A stretch of DNA of 44,163 nt, from assembly GCA_002221725.1 (NCBI GenBank), contig NJFT01000288.1, positions 1-44,163 of the forward strand, written 5' to 3'. A program made the translations under genes and the position numbers. The DNA is from Scedosporium boydii. Taxonomy: Eukaryota > Ascomycota > Sordariomycetes > Microascales > Microascaceae. Shown here in pieces: positions 30,060-41,797 of the stretch; position 1 is the first letter of the stretch; each line of letters begins with the position of its first letter. The notes beneath the pieces are model-generated. The model was not told the DNA's origin. It made no database searches and worked only from the letters and a program-made list of their open reading frames with translations.

Positions 30060-32719
30060 TTACTCAATCGCTTCTCTCAGCAGCTCTTGGAGGCACTCAA
30101 TGTCCTCTCGCTTCGTGGTCTGGCTTGCCATCATGTACAAAACATTCCCTAGCACCCTGCTATGAACGTTCCAGGAGCCATCTCCATCCGAAGGAATTCC
30201 CTTAGACAGCTTCTCTTGCACTCTGGCCGCAGAGTTGCTGGTATATCCCGATACGGTATCCTTCAGGTATATCGCGAGCACCGAGCCGAGAGCCCAAACT
30301 CCAGATACTTGAGGTTGTTTAGAAACCTCGTTGACAAAACTCTCGGACCAGGCAGACCATATCACAGGTTGGGGATTTCCACTCTGTCCTTCCTTGGAGG
30401 CTTGCTCTGAGGCCTCTTTCCATGATTGCTTCGCCCAGTCCCAGGTACTACCCTCCTCGATCCTTCGCAGCTCTTTCACGGACTCCAGCGCTACCTGACA
30501 TCCGATAGGATGCGCAGTATAACTGTGGCCATGGAGAAGCGCATCGGTCTTGTCCGTGCTCTCGAATGCCTTAAAGATGCTGGTCGAGGCGAGGGTAGCG
30601 CATAGAGGGACCAATCCGCCAGTTAGTAGCTTAGCGTGGACGGAGATGTCGGGGTTGGCGCCGAGAAACGAGGAGCTTGAGAGGGGACCAAGACGAGTGA
30701 GACCGGTGAACACTTCGTCAAAGATGACCGGCAGGCCTGTCCAGGCATGGGGGTCTTTGTCTTCTGGAGGCGGAGCTCCTTCGCTGAAGATGTCGGCTGA
30801 GCTACGAACCACGTCGACAAATGCTCGTTGGAAGAGCGGATCCCTGGATAGCACGTGGTGTAAGTCTGGGAGTGCGGATGAGATGGCAGGGGAACCTGGA
30901 AGCATTACTTACACCATAATCATCCCTCCAGCGCCAAGGACCAATGGCTCCATTACGAGGGCACCAAATCTACGTCCCTCTCTGACCAGGTTCTCGAGTG
31001 AGGTACGGATGTATTCCTCATAGCTTCGATATACCGCAGACTGCCTTCGTTGATCAATGTCAAAGATCTCCGACATTGAACCGTACTCTTGGGTTTCTCC
31101 CAGATGTTGTTCGAGAGAACTCGGCACTTGCACCTGCCAACTACCGTTGTTACAGATGACGGTAGGATAGTCGAACCAATAACCCTTTCCGTCGTACCAC
31201 TCCACCTTTTCGTTGTACACAGAAGGTTCAGTCGAATCCATCGCACCCATCGTGTCACCATGATAGCTACCCCTCAATCCAAGGACTTGGAGTTTGTCGC
31301 CAGATTCCAAGTTGCACCTCTCTCGCGTGGCTCGTAGTGCCATCTTCACCGCGACTTCCATGCCCGTGCTCCCGTTATCCGAGTAGAAAACCCTCGAAAA
31401 CCTGGGATTGTTCATGGTCTCCAGAAGCGTTTTCGCGAGCTCGAGCGCGGGTTCGTGGATCGTTTCGGCAAACATGACGTGTCCGTACCGGCCAGCGGCG
31501 TATGAGGCAGCGAGGGTGAGCTTTGGATTGGCGTGGCCTAGGCCTTGTGTCCACCAGGAAGCGGAGCCATCGAACGTGGGTTGCAACAACGACTGGCCTA
31601 CGGGGCTGCTGGGGCTGTTTGGTACGAGAGTCTGGAAGTAGTCACCGTGGGCGGAGGTTATCGTCGTGATGCGCGAGGGTGAGAGACGGCCGTGTTGAGT
31701 AAACGGGTACCATATCGTGTCGTACGCCTCGCTTGCCATTGCTTCGATGCGTGAAATACGGTCTTCGTGGCGGGTTTCGAGAGTGTTGACAACGGAGCGG
31801 GCCTTTTCCGTGGAACTTACTTTCTCGTAGTACGAAATCATGGCTGCTATGTCTGACTTCTGATCCAATATTCGCAGCGGTGGAGGTAGGAAAGACTCCA
31901 CGGAAATTCCATGCTCACCAGCAAAGTACTCAGAAAGATACGAATGATTGTCGTAGTGGCCGTTCTCGAAGAGTAAGATAGATTCGATGTCGTAACCGCG
32001 GATTCGCAATGACTCAAATGCCGAGATCGTTTGCGAAATACCCCCGAGCTTAGAGTCACCGATGAGGACGACGGGCAACCGGAGAGGCGCGTAGAGATCG
32101 GCTTGCGTGGTTCCTGAGGGGCCTGGCGAATGAACACCGCCGGCTGTTTCGAGGAATAGCCAGCCGGGACCGTCTCCGGCAAGGCTTGCGGCATGGTGGC
32201 GGATTTTCTCCAGAACGACATGATCGGTAGGAGTGGACTACAAGGGAGAATGAGAAGGGGAGTGATTTAGAGAGGAGAGGACATCTGGGGGTGAGATACC
32301 TGCTTTGATATGGTGGCAGCAAGATGCGGGCTGACAGGATCTTCAAACTGAAATAATGTCTTTGTTGAAGTCTGTGAAGCAAACTTCTTGATATGGCTGA
32401 GTTGAGTTAGAAATAACGTAATTATTATGATCATGAATATTCAAGGCAAGAAGTTTCTTCCGGCGTAACCATCATCGTCAGCTGCGTCAATACTCGGAGA
32501 GGGAAGAACGATGAAATGGCAGCGCTTACACCCATCGTCCGCTTCGTCTACTGAACCGGTGGAAACCGGCTTTAGAAAAGAGATTTGTTCATCAGGTCGG
32601 AACTTCCGGCTGGCATTGCACAGCAATGTGGTAAAGATAGTTTTGCCAACGTCAGTGTTGGCACCAAAGACCTGGTAGGCCTTGAGGGAGCGCCACAAAA
32701 GCGCTCCAACGGGGGCCAT
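30060..32719 (-). CDS. bioDA: Bifunctional dethiobiotin synthetase / DAPA aminotransferase
   Basis: Fused BioD-BioA enzyme of biotin synthesis (the biA type of Aspergillus). Exons are 32719-32532, 32396-32300, 32237-30913 and 30843-30060, for 797 residues. The BioD part has the P-loop GANTDVGKT (residues 19-27), FLKPVSTG, SPHLAA and GWLFLETAGGVHSPGPSG with IGDSKLGGIS. The BioA part has the WYPFTQHG and GSASWWTQGLGHANP region, the PLP-binding block LRGSYHGDTMGAMD, DEVFTGLTRLG and the PLP lysine in HAKLLTGGLVPL. Donor 1 is GTGTAA rather than the adjacent GTAAGC, since only this keeps HIKKFA in frame. BioA moves an amino group from SAM to KAPA, and BioD closes the ureido ring with CO2 and ATP. 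The first 18 residues could act as a mitochondrial signal; this is only suggestive. It is divergent from bioF. Confidence 0.96.
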
Positions 32720-33040
32720 TCTCGTTATACGTCGGTGCGTCCTCCGTTCGGCTGTGCACCCTGAACAGAAAGCATTGTTCAGTTGACGAACGATGGAGAG
32801 GGGCAGTTCGCTCTCCACGGGTTAAGTGAAACGGGGGCGGGGTTAAATCGGCATTAAAATCTCTGTTCCTGCGTCGAGTCACATTAATCCGCTTTCAGAC
32901 TAGCTCGTTTCTCCCCCACGCTCTCTTCAACCTTTCTTTCCAGACCGACCTGAGCCGCGGATAGGAATATTGAAAGCTTATTTTACCCCCGCCTACCTCG
33001 GAACAGGGTCAGCAATAGGCCCTCAACCTATTTTCCAACC
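32720..33040. promoter_or_regulatory. Shared divergent promoter of bioDA and bioF
   Basis: 321 bases separate the two start codons on opposite strands, so both biotin genes must draw on this region. It has no protein frame of its own beyond the upstream extension of bioDA exon 1. I see no operator-like palindrome, and no TATA is obvious. Co-regulation is inferred from the layout. Confidence 0.7.
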
Positions 33041-34502
33041 ATGTCTCAAGTGAAGGGGCTGGAGAAGACCTTTCAGGATATCCTGGCACGCCGGGAGGCG
33101 AAGAGCCGACTTCGCCGTCTGACGGTGGTTCCTCCCAATTCCGCGGACTTTTCGTCGAATTCATATCTCTCCCTGTCAACCTCCGAGGATGTCCAGCGCG
33201 AATATCTCCAAAGGCTACAAAGTGAAGTCGATGCCGTCACGGCATCCAACAGTCATGGCCATTCTGCGTCTTTGCTTGGATCGGGAGGATCACGCCTGCT
33301 GGATGGAAACTCGTCCCTTTCGGAGTCACTAGAGCGTGAGATAGCTGCGTTTCATGGGGCAAAGGCCGGTCTCTTGTTCAGTTCGGGGTTCGATGCGAAT
33401 GTTGGACTCTTTAGCTCTGCTCCTCAACCAGGAGACATCATCGTCTATGATGAGTTGATACACGCGAGTGTGCACGACGGGATGAAGTTGAGTCGCGCAT
33501 CGAAGAGAATTCCCTTCTTGCATAATAGTGCATACCCACGAGAGACGGCCGACGGTGTACAGGCGGCATCATCAAACACCAACTTAGCTTTATCAGCCGT
33601 TCTAGACACTCTAGTGCAAGAGAACGAAGGTATCAGATCAGGGACGAGAAACGTCTTCATTGGGGTAGAGGGCGTGTACAGCATGGATGGAGACGTCACC
33701 CCCCTAAAAGAAATTGTCGAGTGTGTCGAAAAGCTACTTCCCAAAGGCAACGGATACGTCATCGTTGACGAAGCGCACTCGACTGGGATTATCGGTGAGC
33801 AAGGGCGAGGATTGGTTTGTTCCCTGGGGCTTGAGGACAGGGTCTGGGCGCGGTTGCACACATTTGGCAAAGCGATGAGTTGTGCAGGGGGTAAGTTCAA
33901 GTTTAGCGTTATCAAGGACTCCCCTCTCCCTGTGGCATTGGAGCGTAACTAACTGTCCACATCAACTTGCAGCAATCGTACTATGCTCCCCTGCGACGAG
34001 AGAATACTTGGTTAATTACGCTCGCACCTTCATCTACACCACTGCTCCCCCCTTTACTACCCTCGCCAGCATCGAAACGACGTACCAGTATCTCACGAGC
34101 GGCAAAGCTGAGCCTCGTCTCAAACACCTGTGGGATATAATCGAGCAGGCTCACACATTACTTCTGTCCCTCTGCGAACGCTATAACCCGGACCCAAGGA
34201 TCCTCTACGTCAACCCAAGGAAACCCGAGTCTCCCATCATTCCCGTGCTGACATCCCGTCCGCGAAGTCTAGCCAAGTATTGCCAGGATCGCGGCTACAT
34301 GATACGCCCCATAGTTGCGCCTACCGTTCCCCTTGGAAAGGAACGCGTGAGAGTTTGCCTTCACGCAGGGAATACGCTGGAAGAGGTGAGGGGGTTGTCG
34401 GAAGCTATCGGGGCTTGGCTCGTTCTGGAAATCGCCAAAAGCGGTGGACGCGGCGATGATTCGTCCGGGAATAGAGAAGCCACATTTAAATCACACATAT
34501 AA
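33041..34502 (+). CDS. bioF: 8-amino-7-oxononanoate (KAPA) synthase
   Basis: PLP enzyme joining pimeloyl thioester and alanine, the first committed step of biotin synthesis. Exons 33041-33890 and 33973-34502 (intron GTAAGT...TGCAG, phase 1) give 459 residues. The alpha-oxoamine synthase marks are in order: NSYLSLS, SLLGSGGSRLLDGN, AFHGAKAGLLFSSGFDANVG, DELIHASVHDGM, VDEAHSTGIIGEQGRG and the PLP lysine in HTFGKAMSCAGG (about residue 277), then ARTFIYTTAPP and VRVCLHAGNT. An extra segment around residues 170-190 is usual in fungi. The C-terminus is KSHI; in Aspergillus this enzyme is known to reach peroxisomes by a C-terminal signal, and SHI would be only a weak variant of it. It sits back-to-back with bioDA. 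Confidence 0.95.
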
Positions 34503-34710
34503 CTGTCAAATAAGTACATGAATTGACTTCTCGGGGTCTACAGTATAGAAGATCTCGGCTATTTGAGAGCCATGGCCCATGAGGGTCACTTTCAAGATAC
34601 CTCGCTCCTGCTTAAAATCTAGAGCGTTCGCCTCTTTTCGCAACCCCTTTTTTCTATGCCCACCTTTTTTTGTTTCTTGTCTTGTTTTAAATGTCCATTC
34701 TTAACTTAAC

Positions 34711-36950
34711 CTAGAGCTTTTCTTCCCTCAGGAACGCCGACGCGGAAAAGGCAAACAACGAGGAACCGATGGAAACTAAATGTGACCATTCGAGGCCAAG
34801 GATGTAAGACTCGATGATAGCATCATAAACGCCCCCAGAAACTTGATCAAGGTAGTCAATATTCGAGGCCGCGTTTTCGATAATCTAAAGAAGAAAGGAT
34901 GTGAGCATGTTTTGTCATACGTAACCGCGGCATGTGGAAATTCCTACCTCGGCCCGGACTGCCTCGGAAATATCCAGCAAGATGAGCAGCTTGTCCAATT
35001 TCCACCGCACCGTCTCCATCACGACGGCACTAACTATCGCCAACCCCAGAATCATGCCGAGCTGCGAAGTAAGGTACATCCCAGCTATCGCGGGCGCCTT
35101 CTTCTGGTGGTCGACGGAGGCTTGAATGGCCGTGAAGATGGCGGTCTGGGTGATGCCCATGCCGAATCCGCTGGGGATGATGTAGAGGGATTCGAGGGTG
35201 TTGGTGTCGCCGTGCCAGCGCACGAATAGGAGGAAGTAGGAGAATGCGGAGGCGAGCGTTCCCAGCATCAGAGTTTTCTTGTAGTGTCCGGTTTTCTTGA
35301 TGATCATTCCTGCGACGATGGCGCCTAGCGCGTTACCCATGACGGCCGGGAAAAGATGCGCGCCGGCTTTGGCGTTGGATACGCTCTGAGTCACTTGGAA
35401 GTAGATGGGAACCGAGAACATGAGACCTAAGAGTGACGAGGTTTAGTGAGCATGTGCCAAGCTTATGTGGATTTGCCGGCGACAAGGCGGAGAAGGCATA
35501 CCCAACTGCGCCGCGGTCATTGCGCCCGTGATCAAGTACGAGTTCACAATGCTGCGCTTCTGCAACAGCTCCAGAGGGAAAACCGGCTCAGGAGCCCATC
35601 TCGACTCCACGACAAAGAAAAGTAGACCTGCGATGAGGGACGTAGCGAAAAGGAGGAGAATGAGAGGGTGAGTCCAGGCATATGATTTGCCTCCAATATC
35701 AAGCGGGATCAGGATGGCCAGGATCGTGATGGCTAGGAGGAATGCCCCAAGGAAATCGATCCGTGCCAACGAACTGCGGCCCTCCTCCTGTGGAATTACT
35801 GACGGGGCAGGTTCAGTGCTTTCGGCATTGGCTTCTGAATCGCCATTAATGGCTACAGTGTCTTCAACGATGTCCTTCACATGGACGTTCGGATGCCCTC
35901 GCGGAAGGAACAACCAACTAAGTAAAGTGGCAAGGAGAAAGATTGGCGCCTGTCCGGTAAAGGACCACCGCCAGCCTATCGTGTCGGCGAGAAACCCGCC
36001 CACGGGTCCTCCCAGACTTCGGCCAGTAGTGGCGGCGAGGTTGAGACCAGCCTGCCATGCTGCAACATCTCGTAGCGGGACGAGATCTGGAGAGGAGTCT
36101 CAAGTTAGAAGGGGCAAGCTAGCAAAAGGCATGCAGGTCAACGGCAAAAACATACCAGAAATTAGAAGTGCTGCTACAACACCCATAGCAGAACCGCCGG
36201 CACCCGAGATTGATCGTCCCAAGACCACTTGCCACATGGACTGACCAACGCCGACAAGGGCACTTAAATGCAACTATTAGCGAGCTGCATTGTTCCGTTC
36301 AGACTGAGTGGGATATACTTACCAACCCACGGCAAATAACGTATACGAAAGAGCCAAAATTGGCCGGCGCCCAAAGATGTCGCTAAGCTGGCCACTCTAT
36401 TCGGATCTTGTCAGTGATATGCCCCTTTAGGAGTGGGCCATCATCCATAAAGGTTAAAATGAATATGACTGACGATGCTCTGGCATGACGCGCCAGCAAG
36501 AGCGAACGAGGTGAGAAGCCAGCTCGACGCCTCCAAGTTATTAAACTCGGACGCTATGGTCGAGTGCGTCGCGAGCACCAGAGACCCATCGGCGTTTGCA
36601 GTAAACATTCCCAATATCAAGATGGCAATAACCTTCTTGATAGGGTTCGGACTCGTCCCATCATCCTTCTGGAGGGCCTCATCGTCTTCAGGGTACTCTG
36701 GGGGATCTGTATCGGGAGTGGGTGGTGTGACTTCAGCGTCGTTAGATTCGGCCCAGTACCAGGGGATGAAGGCACTACTTTCCGAGCTGTCGAGGCTGGA
36801 GATTGTAAGGGAGCTCTCACTTGATGAAGATGACCGGAAAGACCAGAGACGATTACGGGTCTCATAGGAAGGTAGGAGAGGCGTCCTCTCTCCTGCGCCT
36901 GTTGCACTCGGCCCCGGTTGAGGGTTGAGACTCCCTCTACGCTCTCCCAT
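34711..36950 (-). CDS. MFS exporter, DHA2/14-helix type (Fnx1/Vba-like)
   Basis: Six minus-strand exons: 36950-36474, 36396-36323, 36262-36156, 36086-35502, 35426-34948 and 34884-34711, all GT-AG and in frame, for 631 residues. The start MGERRGSLNPQPGP was preferred to an ATG eleven codons upstream. A long Ser/acidic cytosolic tail precedes LGMFTANADGSLVLATHSTIASEFNNLEASSW and SGQLSDIFGRRPILALSYTLFAVGC, the helix 1 and A-motif region of the drug/basic amino-acid (Vba, Fnx1) group. SISGAGGSAMG is the C motif, and GGPVGGFLADTIGWRWSF is also typical. It should export or store a small molecule by proton antiport. Its stop lies 208 bases from the bioF stop (convergent). A role in biotin or precursor movement is possible but unproven. 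Confidence 0.9.
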
Positions 36951-37963
36951 GTTGTCACTCGGTAGCAGATGTCCGATACACAATGTGGCAGGGTAAGAGA
37001 AGGTGAGAAATTGAAAAAATCAGCACATTGGGAGGGCGCTAGGGGGGGTATGCCATGTAGGGAGCAGAACTTGACTAGGCGGCTGGCATGACTCTCATTG
37101 CTGAGTCTCGCTGACCAGTGCTTCGTCGACTTCCAGCTGGTTGGCGGGATCCGAAATGCGGACTCTAACACCATCACCCTTGTTCAATTAGTTCAATTGG
37201 CTTGCTGCAAAGTCAATGACACAGAACAGCGGAATCAGATTTCCTTCCTAGCTCCTTCATAAGTGAGTCAGTAAACAAGACTAGTCATATCCAACACAAG
37301 CAGCTCCTCTCGTCCCGTAGCATTGGGTCTTCCTACCTCGGCCTCCCAAATCCCGGTGCATGTCTTAGCGAATGCAATCCTTATCCTGGCGAACCGGGGT
37401 CCGGTCCATCGCGCCGAGTCTTGGTTGCGCAATATGGCGCAAGATTTGGCCCCACTCTCGTCCGAAATGTCGTCTTGCGCTGGACGGCAGGCGTGATTTT
37501 CTGATCACATATTATCATCTTCTTGGGAATGGATTTATAATTGTTCGTCGTAGTATTGATTACAATTCGATTTATTGTTGGTCGCTGGCGTGTGGTCTGC
37601 ATGGGTGGATTGGGGAAGCGCATTGGGGAAGCACAGCAGCATGTCTTCGTTGTCCTTGCCCACCCACTTCCATGCGGTAGATCATGGACGGGAAGTCAAT
37701 GACCTCCGGAGATAACCCCCACGTCATTTCCACGGCAGTAGGCGACGTACCTGGCTCGACATGCCGATGTCCGAGGGTGGAACATGGTGAGGAGGGGAGA
37801 CACGCGAAGTCCAATCTCAGGGCGGCGATGAACGGAACGAGACTGTTTCGGGATATATGCATATCAGGCTATTCATATAACCAGTCATGTATCAATTGAA
37901 GCTCAACGCAAGCGAAAGTGTCGAGAGAAATCTGAAGTCCCAGTTACGACATCCATTGAGTCC
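36951..37963. other. Intergenic, no supported gene
   Basis: About 1 kb. Frames of 60-100 codons on both strands (37862-37572 minus, 37372-37680 plus) overlap and show no motif. The first part is the promoter of the MFS gene, the last part the 3' flank of the GH1 gene. Confidence 0.45.
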
Positions 37964-39421
37964 TCAAGCTCTTTTCAAATGCTGAAAGAAATCTTTCAAG
38001 AAAAAAGCCGAGCGTTTCGCATAGCGTGTCTTCTCGGGGCTATCAAAATTCACCCAAGTGACGCCGAATCTGGCCGTGTACCCCAGAGCCCACTCCCAAT
38101 TGTCCAGCAAAGACCACGCAAAATAAGACCTGATAATGATTCCCTCTTGACACGCCTTGGCCACCTCAGCAAGATAAGACCGGTAAAATTCTATGCGGTG
38201 CGGATCCTCTAAGATGTCGTCCGGGCTTCTTGCTCGAAACTCGTGCTCCCCTTTGGCCGTAGTTCCATTCTCTGTAATGTAGATAGGGACGTGATAGCGG
38301 TCCCAGATCCATCGCAGCAGCTTTGCCCAACCCCACGGGGCAGTCCGCAGCCAAGGCGTATCGCTCTCGATTCCTCGCTCAACGCCCGCCTTGTTCTCGT
38401 CGAGCCTGATAATATTGCCGCGGAAATCACCCTCCTCGGGGGTTCCGTCGCGGTGTTTTACGAAATAGGAGGTGTACGAGTTCATCCCGTAGAATTCAGA
38501 GCTTCCTCGCACCAATATTTTCTCCTCTGGCGTAAAGTGAGGCAGGCGATCGCCGAGCTGCGCTCTCATCGACGCCGGGTAATCGCACTCGCCACTTCCG
38601 TAGAGCGGGTCAGCGAACCACGCGATTTCGAATTCGGTGGCACGTTGCGCCGCTTCGACGTCTCGAGGGTCATCTGCATCCCAGGGCTCAGACCAGCCGC
38701 CGTCTAGCGTGATCATGATGTGGCCGTTTTGCGTTGGCTGAAATTCACGTTTATACATTGCACACACGTGGCCGTGGGATACTAGCTGGGTATGTGCGAC
38801 GATGAAGGGCTCCGTTGGGCTTGTATGCCCGGGAGCGTGTCTGCCTTCGCCGTGTCCTGCACGAGCAACCAATGCCGGCTCATTGTACGTGACCCAGTAC
38901 TTCACCCTGTCTCCGAAGCGCTCGAAACAGACTTGCGCGTAACGAACAAAATCTGGAGTGTATTGCGCTTGATCAAGCATGCCACGATATTGCTCGTATA
39001 GGCTGCTAGGTAAATCCCAATGGAATAGTGTAACGAACGGGGTGATCCCGTTCTGCAAGAGTGTGTCGATGAGCGTATTGTAGAATGCGATTCCTTCTTC
39101 GTTGACTGGGTCGTCCTTTCCACCGAGTGGGATGATGCGTGACCAGGATAGAGAGAAACGGTAGGCAGTGACTTCGTATTCCTTCATCCGAGCGACATCT
39201 TGCTCGTAGAGCTGGTACGATAAACACGCATCGTCGGCGGTGCTGCCGTCCTTGATATGTCCGGGACTGCGGGAAAATGTATCCCATATGGATTGGCCTT
39301 TGCCTCCTTGGTTCCAGGCGCCTTCAATCTGTACTGCGGAAGTCGCATAGCCCCAGTGAAAACCAGATGGAAGAGATCCTTTAATGGACGGATCAAATTG
39401 TGATTCTGATGGCGGCGGCAT
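37964..39421 (-). CDS. GH1 beta-glucosidase, intracellular
   Basis: Single exon, 485 residues, with no signal peptide, so probably cytosolic. It hydrolyses beta-glucosides from short oligosaccharides or plant glycosides with retention. GFHWGYATSAVQIEGAW opens the TIM barrel. The acid/base is in TYNEP (Glu181) and the nucleophile in YITENG (Glu384). FHWDLP, YGMNSYTSYF and SYFAWSLLDNWEWALGY are the other sugar-binding elements. The length is normal for the fungal family, and no frame defects are seen. The lack of introns is unusual next to the other genes here. The nearest gene is the sulfatase, on the same strand, 310 bases away. Confidence 0.95.
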   Translation of the reverse strand: MPPPSESQFDPSIKGSLPSGFHWGYATSAVQIEGAWNQGGKGQSIWDTFSRSPGHIKDGSTADDACLSYQLYEQDVARMKEYEVTAYRFSLSWSRIIPLGGKDDPVNEEGIAFYNTLIDTLLQNGITPFVTLFHWDLPSSLYEQYRGMLDQAQYTPDFVRYAQVCFERFGDRVKYWVTYNEPALVARAGHGEGRHAPGHTSPTEPFIVAHTQLVSHGHVCAMYKREFQPTQNGHIMITLDGGWSEPWDADDPRDVEAAQRATEFEIAWFADPLYGSGECDYPASMRAQLGDRLPHFTPEEKILVRGSSEFYGMNSYTSYFVKHRDGTPEEGDFRGNIIRLDENKAGVERGIESDTPWLRTAPWGWAKLLRWIWDRYHVPIYITENGTTAKGEHEFRARSPDDILEDPHRIEFYRSYLAEVAKACQEGIIIRSYFAWSLLDNWEWALGYTARFGVTWVNFDSPEKTRYAKRSAFFLKDFFQHLKRA

Positions 39422-39730
39422 TTTGTTGCATTATTAGCTTGGCTCAATGGTTGGTTCGATGTTATCGACCTTCGTGTATTTTAAAGAAGTTCTTTTGAAT
39501 CCAAGAGAACAGAGAATCAAGCGGCCATTCTGAAACGCTTTACATTTATATAACGAAGAACTGTGAAACAAGTATTTGACAGATCATTTTCACTCTTTTT
39601 GGATCTCGGTCATCATTCTCCCGAATCCGCAACAATATGCGGAAAATAGTCCCGAATCAAACAGGGTTTTATGCCACCTTTTCTTCTTCGACCATGCGGG
39701 GGCGAGAAAGGTTTCATTGTCCTCCACCAT

Positions 39731-41797
39731 TTACACCCAGTCGCTCCAGGAGGAACCCCTCCTATAAACAAGACCGTCTTTCTCAAACTGCGGCCCCTCA
39801 GATTCAACAATATACCCCAACTCACAACGAGAATAAGAGACCTTCGCCTGCTGCTTCTCGTAAAAGGTATCGAAGCGCGGCGAGAGGGCGTCCCTCAGAG
39901 ACGCGACGTTGCCTTGCGGGTGAAGCGATTCCCACGGCCTGGAGCAGGTAATGCCCTTGCAGGACTTGGTGACAAGGAGTAGCGAGTCGAGGCGAGCTAC
40001 TACTTTGCTGATTGGCAAACCCAAGAGAGTTGTCACCTTGGAGTCAGGCCTGAGTAGGTTTTGTAGTTGCCCCGGATCATTCTGGAAGATGAGGATTCAA
40101 ATTCTTAGTTTCTGTTCCTCTGAAGCTTAGTCAAAACAGTGCGAAAACTTACATTCAAATCGTAAAGCTCATGCTCGTTCGTGCACCACACAGAGTAGTA
40201 CAGATTATACTCCTCCGACGCGATACGAATCGCCTTGTACGTGTTATTCAGGACAAGCGACTGGTTACGCCCAAAAAAGCCGAACTTTCCCTCCGCTGCC
40301 GCAATACCCCAGAATTCGATTCCAATGTGATCATGGCGAGTCTTGGCTGCGTCAGTCAGTCCGTCCTCCGTAAGGGGAATGGGGATGCCGTCAAAGTCGG
40401 CACGGGAGGGTCCTTGGGCTAGTTGGACGATTGTGGGCGTTAAATCGGCGTGCTGAGTCACAATCTCGGACACTTGGCCCTTGGGAACTCCGGGTCCGCG
40501 GACGATCAAAGGAATGTTAATGTCTTCTTCGAAGCCGCACTCCTTTCCGGGCTGCAGCCGGTGGTAGCCAATATGGAAGCCATTATCAGTTGTGTAGAAG
40601 ATGTACGTGTCATCCAAGATACCGTAGGCGTCAAGCTTCTCAACGACGGAATCGACGAGCTCGTCAACGGCCTGGAGAGCTCGCAATCGACTGCGGTAGT
40701 AGTGGTCGTTGAAGGCAACATTCTCCGGGCTCTGCTTTGGCTGCTGGTAGATCCAGTTGGCGCCGGACGGGAAGTCGGGGTTGAAGTTGGCCCTTCGGGG
40801 AACGACGGCGTCAGGGAACAAGTGAGCATGGCGCTCGGCGGGAATGGGTGGTGAAAAGTAGGCAGATACTTCGGGTTGGTCAATGGGAAGAGAGAAGGAG
40901 TCATTTTCGTTGAGCAACTTGCCCAAATTAACATTTGAATGAGGCGCAACCGGTGCGATCTGTAAAGTGTAAAATTCAGTACTTGTTCTAAATAGCTGGA
41001 GTCTTTTACGCTCCAATAGATTACTCTACTTACTCCGAGGAAGAACGGCTTGCCGCCAGCCACAGCCTCATCAAGAAAGCCCAGAGCTTTTCCGGCAAGG
41101 ACATCTGTGCTGTACTGGCCTTCGTAGCTCACCGGCGGATCCTGGTTGCGCTGGAAGGTAGCATTGAGGTACATGTACGTGAACGGATCGAGAAGGAAAT
41201 CAGAGCCTGTCCATGCTGCTGGATACGGGTTGTTGTAGTTGTTGACGTCGTGAGCATTGAAGAGCTTGCCCGTATAATACGTCGCATATCCCTGATCTTG
41301 GAGGAAGGTGGGCAAGTAGTGGTCGTTGAGACCCTGCGCGACGAACTTGGGGAATCCGCCTACAAGAGGGGTGAGTCGATTGATATTCTTGTAAATCAAA
41401 AGATTTAAAGAGTAGGGAAGGGGAGAAGACCAAAATACCTACCATGGGGAGGCGAAACATCTGTGACGTTCGTATTATGAGCAAGCTTTCCTGTCCAGAG
41501 GGTTACTCGAGCAGGGCAGCAAATTGCCGTCGTGCAAAAGTGCTTCTTGAAGAGAGTGCCTTGATCAGTCAGATGCTTCTCGATGAGAGGCAAGTAGTCC
41601 AAGGAGTCCATGTGTAAGTCCTGGTCATCAGTCAGGATGAAGACGATGTTCGGTCGCTTTCCACTCGGACCAAACGTCGATCCTTCCTGGCCCAGGAGGA
41701 TCTGGCCGCTCTGGGCACTGACACCCGGCAAAAGTGAAGGGATGGTGGCCTGCAGCAGCAGCAGGCCACATGAGAGGAGTGTAGATTTGATTGCCAT
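39731..41797 (-). CDS. Secreted arylsulfatase (Cys-type)
   Basis: Exons 41797-41443, 41359-41034, 40959-40153 and 40081-39731 give 612 residues. A signal peptide (MAIKSTLLSCGLLLLQ...GVSA) precedes KRPNIVFILTDDQD, the metal-binding start of the alkaline-phosphatase-like sulfatase fold. CCPARVTLWTG holds the C-x-A-R sulfatase signature: Cys94 is converted to formylglycine in the reaction centre. LQDQGYATYYTGKLFN, YIFYTTDNGFHIGYHRL and DINIPLIVRGPGVPKGQ complete the site. The last exon, starting NDPGQLQNLL, has the usual DPxQ(xx)NL turn of sulfatases. It removes sulfate esters from extracellular substrates for sulfur supply. The family has about 600 residues, so it is complete. The AUG lies in a good context, and the leader extends toward 41830. 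Confidence 0.95.
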
